Positions 19,920 to 29,119 of a stretch of DNA of 64,000 bases are shown here, in pieces. The position numbers and the translations under genes were made by a program. Source of the DNA: Azorinus chamasolen (Eukaryota; Mollusca; Bivalvia; Cardiida; Solecurtidae); contig OY755241.1 in the NCBI GenBank assembly GCA_963576725.1, positions 26,014,449 to 26,078,448 on the forward strand, written 5' to 3'. The notes under the pieces were generated by a model, which worked only from the letters and a program-made list of their open reading frames with translations, did not search any database and was not told the origin of the DNA. Within the stretch, counting starts at the first letter, position 1; each line of letters begins with the position of its first letter.

Positions 19920-20528
19920 TCATATATCAACCACGGGCATGCCAGTAGTGTTCCACGGATGGGTGTGCATGGGATGGGGCTTTTTCTTGACACGGTCAGG
20001 GTCAGGGGAGCCCTTCATGATGGGAAGGGTGTCTCTCACTACATCCGGATCTCGTTTCTTCAGGTTTGACATATGTGTGTGCGTGTGATAAAGTCTGTTG
20101 GACACAGTTTTCACTTGCTCTGGGGACATGGACCTGTAGCTGGGGAACATGTCACTCTTGAGTGGCTCCCGAAGCTGGGATACGCATCTGCGGTCCTCTT
20201 CCGTTTTGCCAAGTTGTGACATCGGGTTCGGCTTCAGTAGCCTGCTAACAACGCTGTTGACCATATGCTTGCTATAGTCTCTGAAAGCTGGGGCTCGTGG
20301 TAGCATGAAAGGGTCCTGGTCCCCATATCTGGAGATTTTAAGAGTTTTTCGCTTGAGTTCCGAGCTTTCCCGGGCAAGGCGTAGCATATCAAAATTAGGG
20401 TAGTCCGGTTCCCTGCGGCCATTGTAACGTAACGGATATCCACTGTACATGTAACGTATGTCATTGTTGAGAACGTATTTATACGTTACGTGAAAGGGGT
20501 CACCCTTCCCTCCTATTTCAAACGGCAT
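19920..20528 (-). CDS. Uncharacterised 202-residue protein (host gene)
   Basis: The ATG at 20528 has A at -3 (aacATGcc). An in-frame TAA eight codons upstream limits alternatives, and the frame is open for 202 codons to TGA at 19920. It has no transposon similarity, and its composition differs from the flanks: more GC, few Leu runs, many Pro, Arg, Tyr and His. It contains GYPLRYNGRREPDYPNFDM near the N-terminus, an HTHTH run near residue 145, and ends HPWNTTGMPVVDI. There is no signal peptide, membrane segment or coiled coil by eye. The short Pro/Tyr/Arg-rich pattern recalls small sperm- or cilia-associated proteins, but this is only an impression. It could be a single-exon gene, the main exon of a longer one, or a retrocopy. 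I do not recognise the family. Confidence 0.65.
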   Translation of the reverse strand: MPFEIGGKGDPFHVTYKYVLNNDIRYMYSGYPLRYNGRREPDYPNFDMLRLARESSELKRKTLKISRYGDQDPFMLPRAPAFRDYSKHMVNSVVSRLLKPNPMSQLGKTEEDRRCVSQLREPLKSDMFPSYRSMSPEQVKTVSNRLYHTHTHMSNLKKRDPDVVRDTLPIMKGSPDPDRVKKKPHPMHTHPWNTTGMPVVDI

Positions 20529-20579
20529 GTTTGATCTAACACAGTTACACACTTAATCACAAACAAACAAAACCTACAG

Positions 20580-21355
20580 CGGCTTTTCTAGATGATGAAA
20601 CAGCGGACAATATCCAATATCCATTGTCAGTCATTAATTCGCTTTTAAAAGTACACTTTTGTTGTAGGAAAAAAGATCCTCACTATTGTTTAAGTATAAG
20701 ATAAACCATGAGTACCAGTCCGTTTTAAAGTCTGCCGTTGACTCCCGGGTTTCAAGCGGTCAAATCAGAGATTAATTCACCCATTATCTACGGGTATGTA
20801 TACACGCATTAAACCTTTTGTTCTATCTTGAAGATCAGTACCGAAGATTAATGTAATCTTATTTTAATCCTGAGTTGTGTGGCCGTGATTTAAAGTTTAT
20901 AACCATGAAATCGTCACATAGATTTGTGGGTGCAGGGGTTATTATACTGGTGATTGGAGTGGGGTAGTTATCTCCATGCTACGAACGATGATACTTGGGC
21001 TAAACCCAAAGAGCCCAAACATATGACAGAAGAAATGTCTTGCCTTTGTACAACCTTTAGCACACAGGAATTATTTCTCGTGCACTCGAATATGACCGGC
21101 TGAATCTTGAGGCAGCAGTTTCCGTATATTTATTTTCTACAAAAGCACCAGGCTGGGTTGTCAATTAGTTATTAATTATCCTGATGATTCACTGATTTAC
21201 CTGATGATCAAAACTGCATGGAGATGTCGTAAATTAGTGGCTCACAGCATTTCAAACTTGTGCAAGCTTAGCAACTGTTTGTTTGTCTACATGGTCGATC
21301 ACCTATTTAAAAATACAACTTACATTGTATCTATCCATACTTATTCTCCGAGTGT
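20580..21355. other. Unassigned; upstream region of the 19920-20528 gene
   Basis: This would hold the minus-strand promoter. No array or palindrome is present between 20580 and 21340. No clear TATA element was found. Confidence 0.35.
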
Positions 21356-21420
21356 CAAACAGTTTGGATCCAGATGAGACGCCGAGTTACTCGGCGTCTC
21401 ATCTGGATCCAAACTGTTTG
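21356..21420. mobile_element. FB-E core, perfect palindrome
   Basis: A perfect 65-bp palindrome with 32-bp arms and a single central T at 21388: caaacagtttggatcc, agatgagacgccgagt, then the mirror image. It contains two BamHI hexamers. FB-E reference copy; a degraded partner lies at about 21580-21625. Confidence 0.9.
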
Positions 21421-21829
21421 CATTGCTTATTGCCAATTCGCCCACTGCACTCTGAAGGTTTACCCTTAGCCTGTGCTATATAAATGACACATGCTATCTG
21501 CTTAAATAAACTCCGATCTGTAACAGTGTTCACCTACTTCCGATTGTTTCAAGCATGTTCAGAAAACCATTGACTGTGTGTCAAACAATTTGGCATCTCA
21601 TCTGGATCCAAGCCTTTTGCAGAATACCTGTTAGATTACGCTTATCAGATAAAGGATTAGATATTGATATACAATAAGGACTGTTTCTTAACTTTGAGAG
21701 TAAATCAGTCAATCAGACAGTCGCTTAGACGAACACAAATGAATTAGCAAATCTTTTACCTCATACAAGTACAGACCCTCTCCCCACCTCCTCTAACGTA
21801 ACTATTTTATAAATAACATGCAGGTGTCT

Positions 21830-22410
21830 CGAAAAGCTGGTGTCTTGAAAATGCAGTTCGAATGTAATGCAGAAAGCTCCTATTACATGCTTCCTGCATT
21901 AAGCTACCTCCTGTCTTAAAGACCCATATTCTAAACTACCACCATTATGCTACCACTTGCCTGTAAGGCCTAGATTTTAAACTACCACTTGAAGCTACCA
22001 CCTGTCTTTAAGACCTAAATATTAAGCTAACATCTGCCTTTAAGGCCTAAATATTAAGCTACCATCTGCCTTTAAGACCTAAATATTAAGCTACCACCTG
22101 CCTTTAAGACCTAAATATTAAGCTACCACCTGCCTTTAAGACCTAAATATTAAGCTACTATCTGCCTTTAAGGCCTAAATATTGAGCTACCATCTGCCTT
22201 TTAGGCCTAAATATTAAGCTACCACCTGCCTTTAAGACATAAATATTTAGCTACCACCTGCCTTTAAGACCTAAATATTAAGCTACAATCTGCCTTTAAG
22301 GCCTAAATATTAAGCTACCACCTGCCTTTAAGGCCTAAATATCTAGCTACCACCTGTCTTTAAGGTCCAGACGTATTTTTGTGATCGCTATATAGAGGGT
22401 TTACTGTATG
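21830..22410. mobile_element. FB-C/D element with internally amplified right arm
   Basis: A degraded core (gtaatgcagaaagctcctattacatgcttcctgcattaagc) is followed by the array at 21895-22365, then by the FB-D-like right end gatcgctatatagagggtttactgta. One element therefore appears to contain the whole array. Confidence 0.65.
21895..22365. repeat. 32-bp tandem array, about 13-14 copies
   Basis: The unit is ctaaatattaagctaccacc, tgcctttaagac. It equals the right arm of FB-C (taagctaccacctgtctt.aagacc). Left units are more diverged than central ones. Confidence 0.9.
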
Positions 22411-22429
22411 CGCTTTTTATTCGTTTGAA

Positions 22430-22600
22430 ATCAAACTAAACCCAGATCAGACGGCTTCAGTAGGGATTCTACTCAGTTTGCTGATGAAATAATAAAGATC
22501 TGATTCTAGGGTTTCTTGTATAGACAAAACCTGCTATGGTTATATGGTCAGTTAATTGATATTTATTTGATGTCATTTATTCTTACATAAAAAGTCTTGA
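22430..22600 (-). mobile_element. FB-A fragment
   Basis: ctaaacccagatcagacggcttcagtagggattctactcagtttgc, with the reverse-subfamily interior (gatctgattctaggg) to the right. Core asymmetric, ends lost. Confidence 0.5.
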
Positions 22601-22685
22601 GGCAAATATAAGTGAGCTTTGATCATGCTGAGCAAACCTTTCGCATATATTACAGTAGAAACTGTCTTAAGCGGCCATTTATTTA

Positions 22686-22934
22686 TTGATCAGAACATCA
22701 TATAAACATGTTTTGACGCATCTGCAATTAGAGTAAAACCAGATCAGACGGATCCCATAGGAGCCGTCTGATCAGGGTAAGTTCTGTTTGCTAAAGGAAT
22801 TTGATAGATTTGTTTCTTTACTTTCTAAAATGGCTACAAAGTTCCACTTTTTATATTTCGTTGTAGCTATTGTGTCCATGAATATTCAGTACGTATTGCA
22901 ATTTGTAATAATCATAAAACAGGGAAAGGGTTAA
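22686..22934 (-). mobile_element. FB-A nested in FB-C
   Basis: The palindrome, centred on ggatcccataggagcc, is followed by the standard reverse FB-A interior (tttctttactttctaaaatgg) and the right end aacagggaaagggttaa. The left end is eroded. The right TTAA falls in the FB-C arm (gcTTAAtgcagg), a natural TTAA target. Confidence 0.75.
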
Positions 22935-22973
22935 TGCAGGGCAAAATAATACAGAAAGTTCCTATCATCTGCC

Positions 22974-23223
22974 TGAACCCTTCGCTTGCTATTCACGTCA
23001 ATATACCTACCGGTAAATAGTGAAGACCCAGATGAGACAGCTCCTGCAGGAGCTGTCTCACCAGGGTCTGCACTATTTACAAGTTGACTGTGCAACCAGT
23101 GCACTCCACAGCAGTGATTGCACAGCGAAATACTTGTACACAGTGAAGATATATGTTATTATGCAACAGGGCATAGGTTAAGAAGGAGAAATGTATTTTA
23201 AAATTCAGCAAGCGAAGGCTTAA
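22974..23223 (+). mobile_element. FB-H nested in FB-C
   Basis: It starts TGAACCCTTCGCTTGCT and ends AGCAAGCGAAGGCTTAA. The core agacagctcctgcaggagctgtct is intact, and the right arm gcaaccagtgcactccacagc matches the 3555-3801 copy closely (about 95% by eye). Confidence 0.85.
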
Positions 23224-23525
23224 CGACCTATGATAAGACCTCTGTTTGACGGGCGCTTAGGATGAGCTCTACTGTGTTCAATGAAGGATTGTTTTCTGTT
23301 TTGTTTTAATCAAATACGTTTCCGCTGTCTAATCTGGGTACACTGTATTTGAAAAATGTAATTACGGATTTCCAGTAACAGGCAAAATGTTAATGGATTT
23401 GACATTAAAAAACGATTTATTATACAGAGGGTTTTTTTTGTGTGTCGTATGCTTAAAATGTACGATCTACTCAAATGCTGGTTTTTATCTTTCATCTTGC
23501 GGGACACGAGTCACTAATGTCCTTT

Positions 23526-23591
23526 GCAAACAGTGTAGACCCAGATGAGAGGGCTCCTAGAGGAGCCCTCTCATCAGGGTCTGCACTGTTT
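23526..23591. mobile_element. FB-F core palindrome
   Basis: gcaaacagtgtagacccag, atgagagggctcctag / aggagccctctcat, cagggtctgcactgtttg. It shows the same conserved arm mismatches as FB-A and FB-I (gtagacccag against cagggtctgc). Reference copy for FB-F. Confidence 0.85.
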
Positions 23592-23734
23592 GTCATGTTA
23601 CACTTTTCTTTAGAAAAAGAATCCCTATACATTCACCATAAGGTTGACCGGTTTGAATTTTCGAATAGTCCATTTAAACATTCCGTGTTGTAAGGGTTAA
23701 TCTATATTCCTCTGTCTGCGACCTGGATAACACT

Positions 23735-23800
23735 TGCAAACAGATTGGATCCAGATCAGACACCCGAGTAATTCACTGCCTCATTCGGATCCAAGCCGTT
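23735..23800. mobile_element. FB-E core, degraded
   Basis: gcaaacagattggatccagatcagacacccgagtaattcactgcctcattcggatccaagccgtt. Further scraps occur at about 24030-24085 and 24537-24575 (agtttggatccagatggg). Confidence 0.6.
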
Positions 23801-24251
23801 GGTCAAAAGTTTCTAGAAACTTTGCTAGAATTGGAATGAGTCAAAAATGCACCAGAACCAACTTAGAGCAAACGTTATTTTTTATCACAGCGGGGTAAAG
23901 GTCAAAGTTAAATCTTTCGCTGCCAAAGTTTGCCGTCCGCAAACGTTGTCGTCTGCAACACTTTTCATTTGTTTGATTTGTCTTCACATTTTCCGTTTAA
24001 AAAGGACAGTCACAGTAAGAAACATTTTGAATTCTGTTGAGATGAAGAGTTACTAGGTCCCTCATCTGGATCCAAACTGTTTACACAGGTATTCACAGAG
24101 TCGACATTGACAGCGAAAGAGTTAAAGCAAAATCACTGCTCTACATCAGTTTAAGTTGTTTAGACACAGCGTATTTATTTAGTTGATCCAATCTCATTTT
24201 TAAAAGAGCATAGTCATTACAACATTCTAATACACCGATACAAAAACTATG

Positions 24252-24451
24252 TACAGTAAAATCCCTCTAAACGGGAATTCTGGTAGATAAATTATTTAAT
24301 CAGGTGGCTGCTTAATGCAGGGTGAAAGTCATGCAGAAAGCTCCCAGAGGAGCTTTCTGCACGACTTTCATCCTGCATTAAGTTACCACCTGTCTACAAG
24401 ACCGATATTTATACTAAATTTAATGTCCGGTTTAGAGGGGTTGTACTATAC
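24252..24451. mobile_element. FB-D-like element
   Basis: The ends are TACAGTAAAATCCCTCTAAAC and GTTTAGAGGGGTTGTACTATA. The core at about 24301-24392 is caggtggctgcttaatgcag, ggtgaaagtcatgcag, aaagctcccagaggagc and complement. It is the same subtype as 11924-12119. Confidence 0.85.
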
Positions 24452-24579
24452 ATCTTACAACAAAAGAAATAAGAACTGTATTGAGCTGCTCTATGTCTCA
24501 ACCTCTAGCCCGCTATCCGCAACATGACATTTGCCACAGTTTGGATCCAGATGGGACGCTGTATGACACTCTGTCAGTA

Positions 24580-25083
24580 CTGTCTCAACGGCTTTAACGT
24601 ATCGAAAGTAGATACACTCTACAACAGATCAGAGTTTGAGGAGCTGATACAACACTTGACAGTAAGATAAGGTATAAATAAGCGCACTTAATCAAATCAG
24701 CCTTGTTGTAAATAAACGACAGAACCTCATAATCTCGGCGAAAATTAGGGGTACCGAGTCACTCGGATCGCATCGGCTTTAATCTACGAGTTGTTACGAC
24801 TGGAGTGCGACGCGTATTTCTTTTCACGCCGATATATATCGAATATTCCCGATAGATGACGGATTTTATCGACCGTCGCATAGCTTAAGTATATAAAAAG
24901 ATAGCGATCAATAGAGCGGTGTTTTTATCTTAATCTAGATTGTCAGAGCGGAGTTAATTGTGCAGCTCTGAGTTAGACGCTTATCTTTTATCAGATAGAG
25001 TCATAACTAAATGCTAGATTCCCAGTGTAACACTACACCTCGCGAGCTCCGGTAAACAGTCCATGTCAAACCTACTTCGCTCG
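24580..25083. other. Unassigned, no repeat recognised
   Basis: Contains aagtatataaaaag at about 24887, a TATA-like motif, but no associated open frame. Confidence 0.3.
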
Positions 25084-25255
25084 TTAACCCTTTACTTCAT
25101 AGAAACGCATTTTCATGCCTTTGCAAACAGGATAGACTTACACCAGAAGGCTCCTGTAGGAGATACCAGAGTATTACAATCAGTGTAGACCTAGATCAGA
25201 CGGTTTGTAATAGCCGTCTAAATCAGGATCTGCTCGATTTGCTTATGGAATGGTA
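25084..25255 (-). mobile_element. FB-A, degraded with partly duplicated core
   Basis: The left end is TTAACCCTTTACTTCATA. ggctcctgtaggaga is followed by a second core-like copy (gtgtagacctagatcagacgg). Ends on the right are lost. Confidence 0.6.
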
Positions 25256-25365
25256 TGTATATATCTGATTCAGATTCTGTCAAGGTAAATAATTCCTTGT
25301 TCATTGTATCATTTGTAAATAATTGCTTGTCCATTGTACCATTTTAAAATGCAGCTAATTGACCC

Positions 25366-25580
25366 ATTCCTTCATATAAACCGGTTTTCACACATTTGCA
25401 AACATAGAAGACCCAGATCAGATTAGGGTCTGCTTTGTTTGTTAATGGAATTTGATAGATCTGTTTCTTTACATTCTAAAACGGTTACAATGTTCTCGTA
25501 TTTCGTTATAACTACTTTTTCAATGAATATTCAGTAGGTATTGAAATTTGGAATAAACATGGAGCAGAGAAAGGAATAAT
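25366..25580 (-). mobile_element. FB-A with deleted palindrome centre
   Basis: cccattccttcatataaacc, agaagacccagatcagattagggtctgctttgtttg (left arm centre missing), then the family interior up to aacatggagcagagaaagga. The loss is at the palindrome tip. Confidence 0.7.
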
Positions 25581-25664
25581 AATATCCACGCATTCATTAT
25601 TTTTCACATGTATATTTATCAGGGAAAGGATTCACAAACCGTTCTATATCTAAACTGCCATTAC

Positions 25665-25745
25665 ACCATTGCACTTAGTGTAGACCCATATCAGACGGCT
25701 GGCTTGGTAAGAACCGTTTGATCAGGGTCTGCTTTGTTTGCTTAT
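25665..25745 (-). mobile_element. FB-A core fragment
   Basis: cacttagtgtagacccatatcagacggctggcttggtaagaaccgtttgatcagggtctgctttgtttgc. It lies directly left of a full FB-A. Confidence 0.6.
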
Positions 25746-25749
25746 GAAA

Positions 25750-25996
25750 TTAACCCTTTCCCTGTTCTATGTTTAGTCCAAATTTTAATACCCATTGAAT
25801 ATTCATGAACAAAACGCTTATAATCAAATCTTGAAGGTGGTACATTGTAGTTATTTTAGAAAGTAAAGACACAGATCTATCAAATTCCATAAGCAAACAG
25901 AGCAGACCCTGATCAGACGGCTCTAGGAGCCGTCTGATCTGGGTCTACTATGTTTGCAAATGCGTGAAAAAATGTTTCTATGGGGGAAAGGGTTAA
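25750..25996 (+). mobile_element. FB-A element, full length
   Basis: The ends are TTAACCCTTTCCCTGTTCTA and GGGGGAAAGGGTTAA, 247 bp. The core has a shortened tip (cagacggctctaggagccgtctg). All internal family blocks are present. Confidence 0.9.
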
Positions 25997-26277
25997 ATGG
26001 CTTCTTCATTATACCATTATAAAATGCAGCTAATTATTATTCATTATCTCTCATATGTATATTCATTAGGAAAATGGTAAATGAGCCGTTCCATGTAGAC
26101 GAGCTCTAAGCTGACAGAGACTTGCAAACAAAGTAGACCCGGATCAGCAGCTACTTATCCGAAACGGCATCCTCTCGTGGGTAGTTTGTATGGCACTCAT
26201 TAGATTCGTGTAAGGAATGTGGCCCGAGATTATTAATGTTTTGGCTTGCTTTTGAGATCATCCTGAAGCATCTGTAT

Positions 26278-26421
26278 CCAAGCTTAAAAAAACTTTTTAG
26301 TTGAGTCTGAGTTCGTTCCCAAGTTTTTGATTGATCAGATTTGAGCCTTTGGCTCAAATATGACCAATCGAAACCATGATAACGAACTCAGACTCAACTA
26401 AAAAGCTTTACAAGCATGGAC
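26278..26421. mobile_element. FB-G element
   Basis: cttttagttgagtctgagttcgtt, a palindrome tgatcagatttgagcctttggctcaaatatgacc, and actcagactcaactaaaaagcttt, then aagcatggaccc. The arm decay is unequal on the two sides. Confidence 0.75.
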
Positions 26422-26689
26422 CCTGCTGACCAATCAGATACTTGAGAATGATCTCAGACTCAGACTCAGACGTTTAATAATTTTGGGCCAATGACTATGC
26501 CTCTGGATTATGCTCTGCTCTATCATAGGGGGTATAGTATTGTTTGTTACGAGTCACAAATCATGTAGCCCCTGATCACATTCCAGCTTTTGACACGGCG
26601 TTTGATGTGAGTGTACATTGTATACTAGTAATAATCGCATAACTCTAATTATGTTAGAAATCATTTATGTATATATAAAGTACTTTAGT

Positions 26690-26808
26690 ATTTGAGTTCT
26701 AAAGCTTTTGATTGGTCAGATTTGAGCCAGAGGCTAAACTCTGACCAATCAAAAGCTTGAGAACGTACTCAGGCTCATCTAAAAGTTTTATAAGCATGGA
26801 CCCAGATC
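26690..26808. mobile_element. FB-G element
   Basis: aaagcttttgattggtcaga, tttgagccagaggctaaact, ctgaccaatcaaaagcttga, then ttttataagcatggacccaga. The left outer arm is truncated. Confidence 0.75.
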
Positions 26809-26817
26809 TGTATTATT

Positions 26818-26940
26818 TAACAAGTAAGCAGAGCATATTCTTATCAGACGGCTCATAAATGATTAATCTGATCTTGGTCTATTTTGTTAGCAAATGCATT
26901 AAAAGGCATATACAAGGGGCAAAGTGTCAAGCCATTACCA
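26818..26940 (+). mobile_element. FB-A core fragment
   Basis: aagcagagcatattcttatcagacggctc, then gattaatctgatcttggtctattttg and a decayed right end (caaggggcaaagtgtcaag). Confidence 0.55.
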
Positions 26941-27029
26941 TATAAAGTTTATAACTAATTATTACGTCCTTCGGAAGGGATTAGCATGTAAACAATTAAA
27001 CATGAACGAGTACATTAAGATCGATATTA

Positions 27030-27150
27030 TTCCATATGCAAACAATGCAGACCATACTCAGACGGCTTCAACAGGAGTCGCCTGATCTAGGTCTTCTCTT
27101 TTCGCAAAGGCATCAAAAGCTATTCGTATGGTATAAAGGGCCAGTTTATC
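27030..27150 (+). mobile_element. FB-A core fragment
   Basis: atgcaaacaatgcagaccatactcagacggcttcaacaggagtcgcctgatctaggtcttctctttt, with a decayed right end at tataaaggg. Confidence 0.55.
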
Positions 27151-27350
27151 ACTAACGTGCAGACATTTAACTTTGGGTAATTCTGCTGAGGAAATGAAGA
27201 AACGACGAATAGCCAAAACACAGCTTCTTAAGATGTTCTCTGTCTATTCTGGATGCTTACTGTCTGCAAATGAAACGTGAAAACAATAGACACTTTATGG
27301 ATTGGGATTTACCGCTTTCGTTTCCAATGTCACATGTGTGATTACCTATG

Positions 27351-27413
27351 CAAACAGTTTGGATCCTGATGAGACGCCGAGTAACTCAGCGTCTCATCAG
27401 GATCCAAACTGTG
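27351..27413. mobile_element. FB-E core palindrome
   Basis: caaacagtttggatcctgatgagacgccgagtaactcagcgtctcatcaggatccaaactg. Both arms carry the same derived tcctgatga/tcatcagga in place of tccagatga/tcatctgga, so the change is mirrored. Confidence 0.85.
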
Positions 27414-27534
27414 TGATATTGTTACATTTTTAAAACAAAAAAATAAGAGAACTAAAGAAATGAATATTGTAGTCGACGACAAAATTTGGCAGTGAAAGAG
27501 TTACACCACGGGCGAATTTGTAGATACCTTTGTC

Positions 27535-27590
27535 AACAGTTTAGATCCAGATGAGACACCGAGTTACTCTCGGTTAGTCGGGTAGTTGGT
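27535..27590. mobile_element. FB-E left arm fragment
   Basis: caacagtttagatccagatgagacaccgagttactct; right arm lost. Another left arm is at 27720-27765 (caaacagtttggatcctaatgagacgcc), joined to an FB-F-like right arm (ctgtgcactgtttgc), which suggests recombination between families. Confidence 0.55.
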
Positions 27591-27904
27591 TTGTAGACAA
27601 GCCACTCTGTAGTATAAACCTCTATAAAAAGGAGCATTTAGCTAAGTTAACACTGGTGTCCTTGAGCAAATAATGCATTCACAGAAAACTACGATTTCGT
27701 TTCTAAGACGTGAACAAGGTGTCAAACAGTTTGGATCCTAATGAGACGCCGAGTTACTCATTGCATCTGTAGGAACTATCTGTGCACTGTTTGCTTGTCG
27801 TACAGGTCTGGGTTTCTACTGGTAGCCATCTTAGCATGGATATTCACCAAGCAAGTGCTTAATACAGAACGACAGTAAGGTAGAAAACTTCCATCTGAAT
27901 TGAG

Positions 27905-28260
27905 CTACTATCTGCTTTTGGACTACGACATGCATTAGGCACGCCCCCCCCCCCCCCCCTTCCGGGCTATGACCCGTCTCGTGCTATGATCTGTCATTTG
28001 CTACCACCTGCCCTTGACTACCATTTCATTCGGACTATCATCTGCCCAAAGCTACCACCTGCATTAGGCTAAAATCACCTCATTTTTGGGATATTATCTG
28101 TCCCAAGCTACCACCTGCATTGGACTACCACCTAATTCGGGCTATCATCTGCGCCAATCTACCACCTGCTTGAGGTTACTACCTGCATTAGGCTACCGTC
28201 TGCCTTGGGCAACCACCTGCTTTGGGATATCACATACGTTCGGCTACCATCTGCAGTTTG
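27905..28260. repeat. Degenerate 16-18 bp repeat plus poly-C tract
   Basis: Words of the form gctaccacctgcattagg and gctatcatctgccc are repeated about 18-20 times. A run of about 17 C lies at about 27943-27959. The words match the right end of FB-C (aagctaccacctgc). The open frame across it is incidental. Confidence 0.75.
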
Positions 28261-28303
28261 ACAGAAACAAAATATTCCTGTTATGCATGTACATGATGAT
28301 GTC

Positions 28304-28435
28304 AAGATCTGGGTCCATGGTTATAGAACTTTTGAGTCTGAATCTGACATCATTCTCAAGTATCTGATCAATCAGATGCTTGAGAATAATGTCAGACTCA
28401 AACAAAAAGTTTCATAACCTCTGGGCCTGAATTAT
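28304..28435. mobile_element. FB-G element, diverged
   Basis: agatctgggtccatggttat, cattctcaagtatctgat / caatcagatgcttgagaatg, then tttcataacctctgggcc. Confidence 0.65.
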
Positions 28436-28564
28436 CCAGTAGTTGTTTGTATTCTCACACAAGCTAGTCACAACAACCTAAATCACGACAGCATCATGTG
28501 ACATCAGACAATACCGAACCCTTTATCGCCATATCCTTAGATTTGTGACGTTCTCTGCACAAAC

Positions 28565-28622
28565 AGTTTGCATTCAGATGATACACCGAGTAATTCAGCG
28601 TCTCATCAGGATCCAAACTGTC
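28565..28622. mobile_element. FB-E core palindrome
   Basis: caaacagtttgcattcagatgatacaccgagtaattcagcgtctcatcaggatccaaactg. Left arm more decayed than right. Confidence 0.7.
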
Positions 28623-28770
28623 TCATACTCTGGTGTGTAGTTAACCCTTTCCCCGATTTATGTTTATTCCATATTATTTCAACACCTACTGAATATTCAT
28701 AGACAAAATAGTTATAATGAAATGTAGCTGGGTAGAGATTGTGGTGGAATAAGTTGATAGGCTTGACTGT

Positions 28771-28846
28771 GTGGCTTGGTAGCTCAGTCGGTAGAGTGTT
28801 GGCATGGTAAGCCAGAGGCCCTGGGTTCGAGTCCCTGTCGAGTCAC
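28771..28846 (+). tRNA. tRNA-like sequence in the left terminal repeat (anticodon GGT by position)
   Basis: 76 nt fold as a cloverleaf. The acceptor is GTGGCTT with GAGTCAC (two G-U pairs). The D arm holds the A box TAGCTCAGTCGG. The anticodon stem TTGGC/GCCAG has loop ATGGTAA, so positions 34-36 are GGT. The T arm CTGGG-TTCGAGT-CCCTG has one mismatch, and the B box is GGTTCGAGTCC. GGT would read Thr ACC codons, but eukaryotes normally use AGT there, so it is unlikely to be a working Thr tRNA. No CCA is encoded. It is probably a Pol III promoter-bearing relic within the repeat. Confidence 0.7.
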
Positions 28847-29043
28847 AACTTTTTCACCATGTTACATTTGGCGTCCAACGTAAATAACCAATAAGGTCAT
28901 TTATATGAAGATAATGTGAAATAATAAGAAACTCGGGGGGTGGGGGTGTTCTTTGAGTAAGAATTCTGGACGAATTCTTGTGTAGAGGGGGTGTGTGTAG
29001 CCGGGCAGAGATTGTGGTGAAATAAGTTGATAGGCTTTACTGT

Positions 29044-29119
29044 GTGGCTTGGTAGCTCAGTCGGTAGAGTGTTGGCATGGTAAGTATGAGGCCCTGGGTT
29101 CGAGTCCCAGTCGAGTCAC
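29044..29119 (+). tRNA. tRNA-like sequence in the right terminal repeat, anticodon stem broken
   Basis: The same 76-nt unit. The T stem is perfect here (CTGGG/CCCAG), but the 3' anticodon strand is GTATG in place of GCCAG, so that stem cannot form. Boxes A and B are unchanged. Retained promoter boxes with a broken anticodon arm argue for a promoter role over a translational one. Confidence 0.65.

Larger units (their letters stand above)
22646..23275. mobile_element. FB-C element split by two other MITEs
   Basis: The FB-C left end acagtagaaactgtcttaagcgg, a middle scrap tgcagggcaaaataatacagaaagttcctat (22935-22965), and the right end gacgggcgcttaggatgagctctactgt are separated by an FB-A and an FB-H. 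Nested insertion is the simplest reading. Confidence 0.65.
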
